From: Rhizomys pruinosus
Taxonomy: Eukaryota > Chordata > Mammalia > Rodentia > Spalacidae
Length of the DNA: 64,000 nucleotides
Direction: 5' to 3'
Assembly (NCBI GenBank): GCA_009823505.1
Contig: VZQC01007982.1
Coordinates: forward strand, 829,307 to 893,306
Shown: positions 1-11,849 of the stretch, one piece after another
Position numbering within the stretch: the stretch's first letter is position 1
How the letters are laid out: the number at the start of each line of letters is the position of its first letter
Notes under the pieces: model-generated
The model's input: the letters and a program-made list of their open reading frames with translations, nothing else
Database searches by the model: none
Told to the model about the DNA's origin: nothing
Translations under genes and position numbers: made by a program

Positions 1-160
1 CAGGTTTGAGCTCGTCTATGATTAGGAGCCTAGAAGGGCCAAACCTCAGAAAGAGACAAGAATATCCCATACAAAATAAGAATCTGCCAAGCAAGATACC
101 ATACATAACAGAGAGGGCTTGTTACTAGGGAGGGTGGGGGTGTCAGAGGTGCTCCCTCAC

Positions 161-3100
161 CTTGTGACAGTCAGTTGATGATTCTTTACCACCATTGTGG
201 CATCTGGCTTGGTGGGGTCAGAGCCTGGGTGGATGTCAGATACTTCAAAGTCAAAAGGATGGAAGAATTGCCCTGGGAATGAACACATTAACACTGTCAG
301 CCCCTAGCCTTTGCCATGGGTAATGTGGCCACTGACCTCTCAGGGTTGATGAAATTGCTACAGGGACATGTTTTGGGCTGGGTACAAGGTGAGCAGATGG
401 CCTTGTACTTATATGTCCCATGCTGCCATGTGAGTAAGCAGCCTGCAGCCACAGCATCGCCTACCCAGCAACCCATGCGTCTGTGCTGACATCTGGTGAC
501 TGTCTACCACGTAGAAGCCTAGGAAGTCTTGGTGAACTGGATGTTTCTTCCAAACCTGGTGCAGAACAACCACGAAGCTAACCCCATCTCCAAAGGAGAC
601 CACCATATTCTTCTTCCTGTTGATTGTTACAGACAGCCTAGGAGAGAGGTAAGGGCAGTAAGACCCAGTGACCATGGAGCGAGCCATCTGGAGCATCTCA
701 GCCAGGCTTTCCAGGTGCATGACACCTAAGGACACACAGACACCAAACACTACTTCAGGAGTGTTGGGAAAAGGCTGCCTCATCCATGCTGCCTCTGCCT
801 TCCACTGAGTGGACCTTCATCTATGAGCAAGAAAGAGGCCTTCCTGGGAGGCCAGGGCCTGGGACCAATCTCAGCTCAGCCGCTGGCTTCTGTGTGACCT
901 AGGGCAGGTTGTGTCCATCTCTGAGCTTCAGTGGGAGTGTATGTATGTGTGTATGTGTGTATGTATGTATGTATGTGTGTATGTATGTATGTATGTGTGT
1001 ATGTGTGTATGTATGTATGTATGTATGTGTGTGTATGTATGTGTGTATGTATGTATGTATGTATGTGGGTATGTATGTGTGTATGTATGTGTGTATGTGT
1101 GTATGTATGTATGTATGTATGTATGTGTGTATGTGGGTATGTATGTATGTGTGTGTATGTATGTGTGTATGTATGTATGTATGTGGGTATGTATGTGTGT
1201 ATGTGTGTGTATGTATGTATATATGTATGTGTGTATGTATGTATGTATGTATGTGTGTATGTGGGTATGTATGTGTGTATGTATGTGTGTATGTGGGTAT
1301 GTATGTATGTGTGTATGTATGTGTGTATGTGTGTATGTATGTATGTATGTGGGTATGTATGTATGTGTGTATGTATGTATGTGTGTATGTATGTATGTAT
1401 GTATGTGTGTATGTACGTATGTATGTATGTGGGTATATGGTGTATGGCGGGGGTACACATGCCATGGCATGTATGTGGAGGTCAGGGGACAACTTTGTGG
1501 AGTCAGTTCTTTCCTTTCACCTTTATTGAGGTTTCTTGGGTTCTGGGGATCAAACAGGCCATCAGGCTTGTGTGGTAAGTACATTTACCTACCCTGCCCT
1601 GCCCACCAAGCTCGGCATTCCAAAGACAGGAAATACTAAGGAGCCTCAGAATTGGTGTCAGCAAGAGGAGTTGTAGATGGGGACTGTCGTCCACCAATCC
1701 TCCTTCCTTCCTCCCACATGCCATCCTTTCCTTGCAGCTTATTTTATTATTTTATAAATTATGTGTATCGCTATGTGCTCACAGTGCCCTTGGAGGACAG
1801 AGGTGTCAGATGCCACTGGAGCTAGAGTTACAGGTGGTTGTGAGCAGTGCAACGTGGATCTTAGGAACTGAACTCAGATTCTCTGTAAGAGCACTGCATG
1901 CTCTTAATCACTGAGCCATCTTTCCAGCTCCTTATTTATTTTTTTTTATTTAACTGATTTTTTTTAGATAGGATTTCACTATGTAGCCCTGGCTAACCTG
2001 GAACTTCTCATGTAACCCAGGCTGGCCTGGTATTCACGGTGATTCTCCTGCTTCTGCCTCCTAAGTGCTGGGATTCTAGATGTGTGCCATCACACCCAAC
2101 CCTCCTTTCTGTTTAGAGATGGGGTCTTACAGGAGCCAGCAAGATGGCTTAGTAGGTAAATGTACTTACCACACAAGCCTGATGGCCTGTTTGATCCCCA
2201 GAACCCAAGAAACCTCAATAAAGGTGAAAGGAAAGAACTGACTCCACAAAGTTGTCCCCTGACCTCCACATACATGCCATGGCATGTGTACCCCCGCCAT
2301 ATACCATATACCCACATACATACATACATACATACATACATACATACATACATAATGAATCAAATAACATTTGAAAGATGGGGTTTGCTATGTTGCCCAG
2401 CCCTGAACTCAAGGGCTCAGGCAGTCCTCCAAGCAGCTGAACTTCATGTGTGTACTACTGCGCATGACTTCTGTCTAATGTTTTCATCCAGCTAGGGCTT
2501 CCCTTAAATTTTGGCTGTGACAGGAGTCCCAGGGTTCAGTGGGGGTCCCCTATGGTCACTCTCCCGTGGTGACTGAACTGAGGCCACCGGTCTCTCCTGA
2601 GACTTTGTGAGCATTCTGTCCTGCAGTTGGTTTATGAGCATTCTGTCCTGCAGTTGGTTTATGAGCATTCTGTCCTGCAGTTGGTTTATGAGCATTCTGT
2701 CCTGCAGTTGGTTTATGAGCATTCTGTCCTGCAGTTGGTTTATGAGCATTCTGTCCTGCACTTGGTTTGGCTCCCTCCTGAATTTCTCTAGCTCCGCAGG
2801 CTGTAGCTTCCCTTGGAGATACAGTTGGAGCACCTACCCAACCTGTTTGACCAGGACTGTGTCCAGCCAACTGAAGGTGCTTCGTTCATCTCCATTCCAC
2901 AGGGTGATCTTATCTGTGGTCACCTCAATCCGGAAGTCCATCTGAGCATTGGCAATGCCCAATTTGCCAAAGTAAGTCTTCCCAGTCTTGGAGGGGAGGC
3001 TGATTCCCTTGTCTCCAATGATCTGCCCATTAACAGTGAGGCCTGCCAGAGGGATGGGAGGGACAGAAAGGGAGACCAGTGCGGTCCTCTGAGCCTGGCT

Positions 3101-6100
3101 AGCCTTCCCCTTTAGCTTCAAGCTGAGGGAGAGCAGAGATGAGGCTCCAAGCAAAGAGCAGAGTGTTAGAGCTCAACCCTGTCCTAGAAGCTTCTAGTCT
3201 GGGACATGCTGGGACACTTGTGGATCTGCCCCTCTCCTGAGCCAGGGAATGTTGTCAGAACTGCCCTCCAGATACAGAGTGGTCCCATATCTCAACCTCT
3301 CTCTAATAGCACTGGGGGCTCAGAGACTCTCCCACCACCCCATGCAGAGTGCTCTGCATGTGAAGATGGTTGTGTTATGGGGCAGATGGAGGAGAACCTG
3401 GTTCATGAACCCACCTGGGCACTTGGACCCTGCCACAAGAACCCAGCTTCCAGCCCACCTGTGACCGGGTCCTGAATGAGGTTCAGCACCGTGCCCGGGG
3501 CCTCGTCGATGTTGAAGCACAGGGCATCATCTTTTTCTGGGACTTGGATGATGAAGTGGGGGTCCCCGTCCACTGAGGGCACATCAGAGAATGGGCTGGT
3601 TCCGAGGGCCTCTCCCTGTACCAGGGGCCTCCCCCAGCCTCCTGGCCACATGGGTAGAGGCAGTGCACCCAGGACGCAGAGCCCTGAGCATGGAGGAGCC
3701 AGGGAACTTACCGTAATAGTAGGGTGTTTGTGGAGGCTGGTAGCTGGCTGCATAGCAAAGAAAGGGAGACAAGTTGGAAGAAGTAAGCTGCCCACGGCAG
3801 GCTGGCACTCCCACCCATTCTTTGGCTTGTGTTCCTCCCCTTTTGACTTTCAAATGACCATATTTCCTCTGCCCCCTCCAATCGCCACCCAACTTCCCCG
3901 AGACACCTGGTCCATCTTCGTGGGACAGAAACCGATTCCAGACACACCACAGAAGGGAACAGGGTGTTGGGCAAAGGCAGCAGTGTCTACTCACTCATGT
4001 AAGCCGTAGAGTAGGTTGGAGAGTTCGCTGATAGGAAGCCAAAGGACAGTCATAAGCGGTGGTCAGAGGGCTCCTCCTCCCAACCTTTGCCTGTCTGGAG
4101 GTTACTGGTCACCATCAGGGCCCTAAATTGGCAGGCATGCCCAGGCAATCCCTTTACAGGGCTGGTGGTAGTAGGGTATCATTTTATTTTATTTTTTTTA
4201 TTTTTTGGGGGGGCTTTTCGAGACAGGGTTTCCCTGTAGCCCCAGCTGTCCTGGAATTCGCTCTGTAGACCAGGCTGGCCTCGAACTCACAAAGATCCGA
4301 CTGCCTCTGCCTCCCTAGTGCTAGGATTAAAGGCGTGCGCCACCACACCCGGCTAGTAGGGTATCATTTTAATGCCAGGGGTAGGTACAACATTTGGTGT
4401 AGCTAAATGCAAATCTATCAAGTCACCAGCCTCTCCTCTGTGAGGAATGAGTTCTGACTTCTGCCCCTACCTTTGGGTGCCCCAGTTGGGACAGGTTGAG
4501 ACCCACAGTGTCTGTTGCTCCCTGGTAGGTGGTAGCTTCCCAACACACCCACACATAGGTAACAGTGATTATATCTGACAGGGCCACTCGGAGGGAAAAC
4601 TGTGCCCTAATGTATATGTGCTCAGAGATGCAGAGGAGAGGCTCGGCAGGGGCTGAAGAGGCCTTGCCAAGTAGCACTGGGCTGGAAGTGTGTGAGAAAG
4701 AGAAGTATGGAGAAGCCTAGGCTCATGTCCCAGATTAGCTACTGCCTGAGTCCTCTCTGTGTCTCTCATGGGGCTGGAGAGATGGCTCAGTGGTTATAAG
4801 ATCATTGGCTCCTCTTGCAGAGGACCTGGATTCAATTCTCAGCACCCACATGGTGGCTAATAACTGTCCGTAACTACAGTTCCAGGGGATCCGATGTCCT
4901 CTTCTGACCTCTGTGTGCATTGCAGACATGGATGTACTTACATACATGTAGCCAATACACTCATACATATGTATGTATGTATGTATATGTGTAATATGAT
5001 AAAACTAATAAATAAAACTTAAAAATATTTTAAAATGGGGCTGAGAGATGGCCTAGCGGTTAAGAGTGCCGACTGCTCTTACAGAGGACCCGGGTTCGAT
5101 CCCCAGCACCCACATGGCGGCCGAAAACCGTCTGTAACTCCAATTCCAGGAGAACTCCAGTTCCAGGGGAATCCAACACCCTCTTCTGACCTCCGCGGCA
5201 TTGCACGACATGGGTGCACAAACTTGCATGCAGACAGTACATTGATACACATACAGAAATAAATAAAATGCCGGGCTTGGGTCCTAGCACTTGGGAGGCA
5301 GAGGCACGCGGATCTCTGAGTCTGAGGCCAGCCTGGTCTACAGAGTGAGTTCCAGGACGGCCAGAGCTACAGGGAGACCCTGTCTCAAAAAGACAAAAAA
5401 ATATATATATTTTAAAATGGGAATCATAAAGAACTTCCATAGAGGGTTGCTGAGGGTCATATTGAACTTTTTGATATAGAAATTGCTTATTTTTGCAGAT
5501 CACAGGACACTCATATATTGATTATCCTTTCCTGGGACAAGGAGTCACCGTAGACCAAATGCATGGGGGCCCTGAGGCTCAGAGGAGCAAGGCTGAAAGA
5601 CCTTTTCCATCTGCCTCAACTCCCTCCCTCCCACGGTGCTCACCTAAAGCCTTACCTTCTAAAATGCAGGCACAGCAAGGAAGGAAGAGGAGAAAGCGTT
5701 AGAAGACGACGACGAGGGCCATAGCAGCCAATGAGAGTGGCCCATACAGCTAACAGCTAGCTGTGTCCCACAGGATGGCCCCTAGAACCAAGAACTCCTA
5801 GAAGCAGGGACCTAGCTGAGACCAAGCTCTTTGACAACCCGCCCCCTGCATCTCTGTGCCAAGCTACCCATGAGCACTTGGGGCTCCCCTAGTGAGTCCA
5901 CTCTGGGGCCTGCTGGGGAGGCTGGGCCTCAGCCTCCAGTTCTCAGAGCCTGTTTTTCTCACAGTTTTCAGGTCCCCAGTGGCTTGTTCTAGGTCTAAAT
6001 TTAGGGTTAGAAGTGCTTTTCTTGTCTAGCTTAGTCCTTCCATGCTTACAGCTAAGTCCCTTCCTTGACCCAGCCCTGGGCAGTGTGCCCCCTCAGCTCA

Positions 6101-9100
6101 CACCCACTGCTCTGCTAACTGCTAACTCTTGCCATCCCTCTTCATACCCTCAAACCCGCCTGCTTCCAAAGGTCTGCTCTCCCAGCTTGACCCTTGCTGG
6201 GCTCCCGGCTCCAGGGTCTCAGAGGGAGGCCTGCAGGATCTAGCCTATGCTCTCTGCCCACCTTCCCCAGGCTTGTCAGCAATGGCCGCCTGGTCCTCAT
6301 TGTCCTCAGGCTTGGTCACCACCATGGAAGTCAGTGGAGTCACAAAGTTGTACTTGAGGGACAGCTCCAGGGCCTGGGCCGTGAGGTTCTCCTTCTCCTC
6401 ACCATAGGCATTCTTACTGTATGGAGGAATAACTCGGAGGTCAGCCCAGAGCACAGCTTCCTGTCTGCCTTCTGTGCACAGCTCCCCCAACCATGAGGCA
6501 GCTGGAGAACCCCCACTGTGCCCCTTGGGGTCTCCTAGGGTAGAGCTCAGAATAAAAACACTTTGCCCAGGGCACACAAACCATTTCCTCTCTAGGCTTT
6601 TGTTCCCCCCCCCCCCATAAAAGACAAGAGATTTGGGGGCTGGAGAGATGGCTCAGCAGTTAAGAGCACTGACTGCTCTTGCAGAGGACCGGGGTTCGAT
6701 CCCCAGCACCCACATGGCGGCTGAGAACCGTCTGTAACTCCAGTTCTAGGGGAATCCAATGCCCTCTTCTGACCTCTGCACGACACGGGTGTGCAAACCT
6801 ACATGCAGACAGTACATTCATACACATAGAAAATAAATAAAATTAAAGAAAAGAAAAAAGACAAGAGATTTGAAATTGCCACTGATAATCAGTCGCCAGG
6901 CACTCAGTGAGTCCCAGCCCTTGCTGGAGCTTTGCAGCCCTGTCCCTCCTAAAGGAACACTGGCCATCCCCCTCAGTGCTGCCCAGTTCCACCTCTGGGT
7001 GTCATTGCTACTGGGCCTCCCCCTCACTGAGTTGTGCTGGGTCTGGAGAGCAGGTGCTGAGCCCCCTCCTGTCTTTGTGGCACCCTCAAGCCACTGGGCT
7101 TGGCAGTCCTTGCGTGCCTGGGATAATGAGCAGGGAGTGGCACACTTGGAAACAATGCTTAGCTGGGCCCAGAAGAGGGCAGAGCGTTAAGAACGGGCAT
7201 GGGGCACTTTTCCTTCTACTTCCTTGGCTCTGCTTGGAGCATGCCTAGAGCAGGAGCAGACACAGATGGGTGCTGATAGCCAGGTACCCAAGGCTAGGCC
7301 CCACAAAGTCAGGGGCGGACCAAGTCACCGTTTCTCCAGTAGCTGCTCAATAGTGAGGTAAGCCCAGAGCCGCTCAATGTAGTTCCCAAAGATGTAGCTT
7401 TGCTCCTTCCGAGCCTCTTCCATCTCTTTCACATCCACCTCCTCTGTGAAGGTCAGGTCGTTCAAGGCCTGGGTGAGGAATGGGAACGAGTGAGGCACCT
7501 GAAAACTGGAACCTAGAACCGGCTGGGCCGGGCTGAGGATGACACTCAGACCCCCAGCTACCAGAAGCAAGGCCCCTTGCTGTTGACCCTCCATTCCCAG
7601 CACTCCCAGGCCTCCATTCCCAGCGCTCCCCGGGCCTCCATTCCCAGCACTCCCCAGGCATCCATTTCCAGCACTCCCCGGGCCTCCATTCCCAGCACTC
7701 CCCGGGCCTCCATTCCTACTCACCCCATGGCCCTTCACATCTGCCTTAAAGCTGTTCATGTTCCTGTCCATGAGGCGCCCGGCTACCACGATCTCAGAGC
7801 CATCGTAGAAGTGGGGGTAGGTGTTCTTGGTGAGGTCCAGGATGGCATTCTCTGGATACTCCACCTCCACGTTTGTCAGTAGTGGGTTAGCCACCTCCTC
7901 GTAGAAGCCCTGCAAATCAGACCAGCGATCCATTCATCTCAGACCCCAGGGCAGACAGAGAGACAGGTCCAGGACCAACACCGCCATATGCCCTCTAGTC
8001 CCCCGAGACTGCACAATCAGTCTTGTCCCATGATTTTCACTTCTAAGAGGCCCTGACTGTGCCCTGGACTCTCAGAGGGCTCTCCCAGACTTTTAGAGAC
8101 CCCAAACCTTTAGATACCAGGAAGGATAGAAGGAACATACAGAATTCTTGGCACAGAACTCTGAATAAAGAAATACTAGCTAGAGAAAATAAAATGAGGA
8201 TCAGATAAAGGGGGAAAGGGCCCAGGTCCCCTTATAGAGACAGAGGTGGTGACACCCACCTGGTGGAAGTGGCTAGACCCAGCAGATCAAAAGCTGAGAC
8301 ACACAGTTGCATTTGAATATCATATATTTTCTAATTTTATTTTTTTATGTGTATGATTGTACTGTCTGCATGTAGGTTTGTGCACCCGTGTCGTTCAATG
8401 CCTTGGAGGTCAGAAGAGGGTGTCAGATTCCCCTGGAACTGGAGTCAAAGACGGTTCTCAGCTGCCATGGGGGAGCTGGGGATTGAACCCAGGTCCTCTG
8501 CAAGAGCAGTTGGCACTCTTAACCACTAGGCCATCTCTCTAGCCCCCTGAATATCATATATTTTTAAAACATTATTTTAGTGTAAGAATGTCTGTTATGG
8601 GTTGAACTGTATACTATGTTCTCAAAGCTGATGTGTTGTCTTAATCCTCAGAATGCAACCCTGTTTGGAAATGGAATCTTTACAAAGATAATCCAATGAT
8701 GTTAAGAAGTTGGGCCCTAATCCAATACCAGTTGTTTCCTTGTAAGAAGAAGAAACTAGATAAACTTACACAATGAGGGAACACACTGGAAGGCCCACGG
8801 AGAGGGTGACCATGACAAGGTGGGGGGCTAAGCAGACCCTCCCCTCCCACCCTCAGAAGGGAATCAACCCACTGACCCTTGATCTCCGGCTTTGGCCTCC
8901 AAGACTAAGATGTGCTTCTGATGTTTAAGCCACCCAGTAGTGGTAATGTCTCCTGTTATGACAGACCTAGCAATATTCTATGTACTATCTGGGCATATTT
9001 ACCTAAGTATTCACTGTTTATGAGAAATGTGCATTTACCTGGATGCCCTGGATCTGCCAGTTACACAAAGGGAGCAGATCGGAGCAAGAGCCAGCCTGAG

Positions 9101-11794
9101 GTAGATCTCAGCCTAAGGGGGAGTTTGCTCTGATACCTGAAGTTGCCACACAGTGCACTGGCTGCCTGAGAAATAGCTACATGCCTTATTTCCACAAGTC
9201 TGCAAGGCGAAGCCTACCTGCAACTGCAAATCAGCATCCGAGTCTTCATAAATACGCCGGGCAAACCCATGATTCTGCAAGGCCATGGTGTCCAGGAAAT
9301 TATAATTCAGATTGGTGCCAAAGCCCAGGTTATACAGAGGAAACTTGCCTCCAATGGCGCTGCGCACGTTCTCCTGGATCTTCTCGGGTCTGCTCTCGCC
9401 TGCAGAACACGGTGTTCACTGCTGGAGACCATCTACACTGGCTCTAGCTGGGAAGATCTGACTCTTGCACATGCACAACTGGTAGGGATCTTGGCAAGGG
9501 AAGGCATGTATCTATTCTCCAGGGGCACAGGAGTGGTTGGGGCACCCCAGGAAGAGCTCTCCAAGGTCTTGTAGTGAGCCAGCTAGAGTCACTCACCTTG
9601 GGTCAGAGCCTCCCGTCTCCCTTACCAGTATTGGCGTCCCCGTCTGTCAACATGATGACAATAGAGGTGCTCCTCTCAGGAACGAGCTTCTCCTCCCAGG
9701 CCTTGTTCAGCATATTGATGCCCCTCAGCACCCCATCATTGATGTTAGTCACTGTGACACAGACAGAGAGACAGAACATTAGGAGTGTGTCCTTGGGGTG
9801 CCCGGGTACATATGAGGCTCTACGTACGAAGGAGACTGTGACAACAAACTCTGCTCTTGTGCCAAGGACCATGTGGGCTTGTTTTTAGAAGCCCTCAGTG
9901 AACACTGCATGAGGGAATGAACAGTGTCGGCTTTCACACAGGCACCAGAGGGACGCCAGGAGGCCCCTCGCAATTTGCCGAGCAGTCAGGTGGACTCACC
10001 GGGAGCAGAGGAAGCAGCACAGATATCATTTGTGATTTTTCCGTGGAAACAGGGTCAAGAAGAAGGACTCTGTGGGTTCATTGTGCTGAGACTTATGGGG
10101 CACTAGGATCATGGATTAGAAAACAAGAATGTGTTTTCCTAGGCCACAGAGCAGATACCTGATGTCCTACCTTCAAGCCTAAAGAGCACCCATCCCACCT
10201 CTACCCACCTGAGAGGCAGGAAGTAGCTGACAAGCTAGCCCACGTAGAGGGAGTTGCTGGGAGGAGAGGTGTCTGTCCCTCTCCCTGCTCTTACTTCCTT
10301 GATCACGAATGCTCCTCACAAACGCCCTGGCCTCCTCGAGATTCTTAGGAGTGGCTTGAACTAAGTGTTCTTTCCAGGTGTCCACGCCATCAGAGAACAG
10401 AACGAAATTCAGGTAGTCCTCTTCTTTCATATCATCCAGAATTTTGAGAAGGGCATCCCTGGTCTGGGGAAGAGATGAACAGACTAGAAGCTGAGAGCTG
10501 AAGCGGAGTGGGCCCTGAAGGGCGTGGGTGCTGAAGCGGTGTGGGAGCTGACACGGTGTGGGTGTGGGTGTGGGAGCTGAAGTGGCAGGCTGCCTCCTTT
10601 CCCAACCCAGGCTGACAGCACAGCCTCTACCATCTCTGCCAGTAAGCCCTGCCCAAACCCCCCAACCCCTGTGTAAGTAAGCAAGGGCTTTTGAGTCTTC
10701 TTCATTCTACTTCTTCCACTAGAAATACTAGCATTTTCCACTTAAAAAAAAAAAAAAGAATGTTGGGGGCTGGAGAGATGGCTCAGTGGTTAAGAGAACT
10801 GACTGCTCTTGCAGAGGACCTGGGTTCAAGTTCCAGCACCCACATGGTGATTAACAACCATTGGTAACTCCAGTTCCAGGGGATCCAACACCATCTTTGA
10901 GTTCAACAAGCATTGCACAACATGAGTGCACTTACACATGCAGACAGTACACCCATACACATAAAACATAAAAGGGTGATTCCTCCTCATGAGTGCACTT
11001 ACGCATGCAGACAGTACACATAAAACATAAAAAGAGTGACCCCTCCTCCTGCTCCTCCACCCCAGTGCTGCCCTGTGTAGCTGCGGACGGAGCAAACCTG
11101 CTGGATTTTCCGACCATACATGGAACCACTGACATCAATCACAAAGACTATGTTCTTAGGCACCACTGGAAGGCCTTGAGGTGCAAAGAAGTGAACGAAG
11201 TAGCCATTGACTATCTGCAAAGGTGGGAGAGAGATGGAGGCCATTATCCATTTAACATCATCAGATTGGCCCCTCTTGCAGATAGAAGTCAGACATTGGC
11301 CACCGAAGGGAAAACTGTCCCTTTTCCACCTCTAGGAGGTGCTGTGTAGAGGCTCTGGGGCACTAGCCCTCTTCCCATCGTGTTGGTGAACTGCTGAACC
11401 TGATGGAGCCATCAACCGTACCTGCACGTTGGCTGCAGACTCTCTGTTCACGTCATAGGTGATGGTGAAGTCCCCATCGAGGAGGGAGTCTGTACATGTT
11501 GGGCACGAGCGCTGTTGGTCTAAACTGGGCTTGAAAGACACATGGCCCTGAGGAGAGGAGGAGAGGAGAGGAGGAAAGGAGGAGAGGAGAGGAGGAGAGC
11601 AGAAAGGGCTCTGCTCAGCTTGGCCAAGGCTGTGCACCAGCAGACGAGATGAGTCCTCAGGTGCACAGAGGTGCGGGCCTGGTGCAGGCCTGGTGCGCTG
11701 TGAGGTGCAGGTCCTTGCGCACAAAGCTGCTCTCGTGCCTCATGTTTCTCAGTACCTCTCCCCCCTGGGTGATCAGGACCTGCTGGGGAGGTGA

Positions 11795-11849
<55 letters not shown>

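Noticed and set aside
1..160. Terminal ITIH3 exon or the start of ITIH4
   Set aside because: No frame encodes the conserved heavy-chain C-terminus here, and nothing resembles another heavy chain. The terminal exon must lie further left.
876..1639. Several reading frames of 190-240 codons on both strands
   Set aside because: They are translations of the TATG/TGTG microsatellite (Tyr-Val-Cys-Met or Thr-Tyr-Ile-His repeats) and open in every frame.
2504..2945. Repetitive 100-110-codon frames
   Set aside because: They come from the 27-bp minisatellite, which is open in several frames because its period is a multiple of three. They lie inside an ITIH3 intron.
7374..7933. 200-codon minus-strand frame joining two ITIH3 exons through the 24-bp repeat
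   Set aside because: The middle is the intronic minisatellite. Clean donor (7,723) and acceptor (7,469) signals and the heavy-chain sequence continuity show that it is spliced out.
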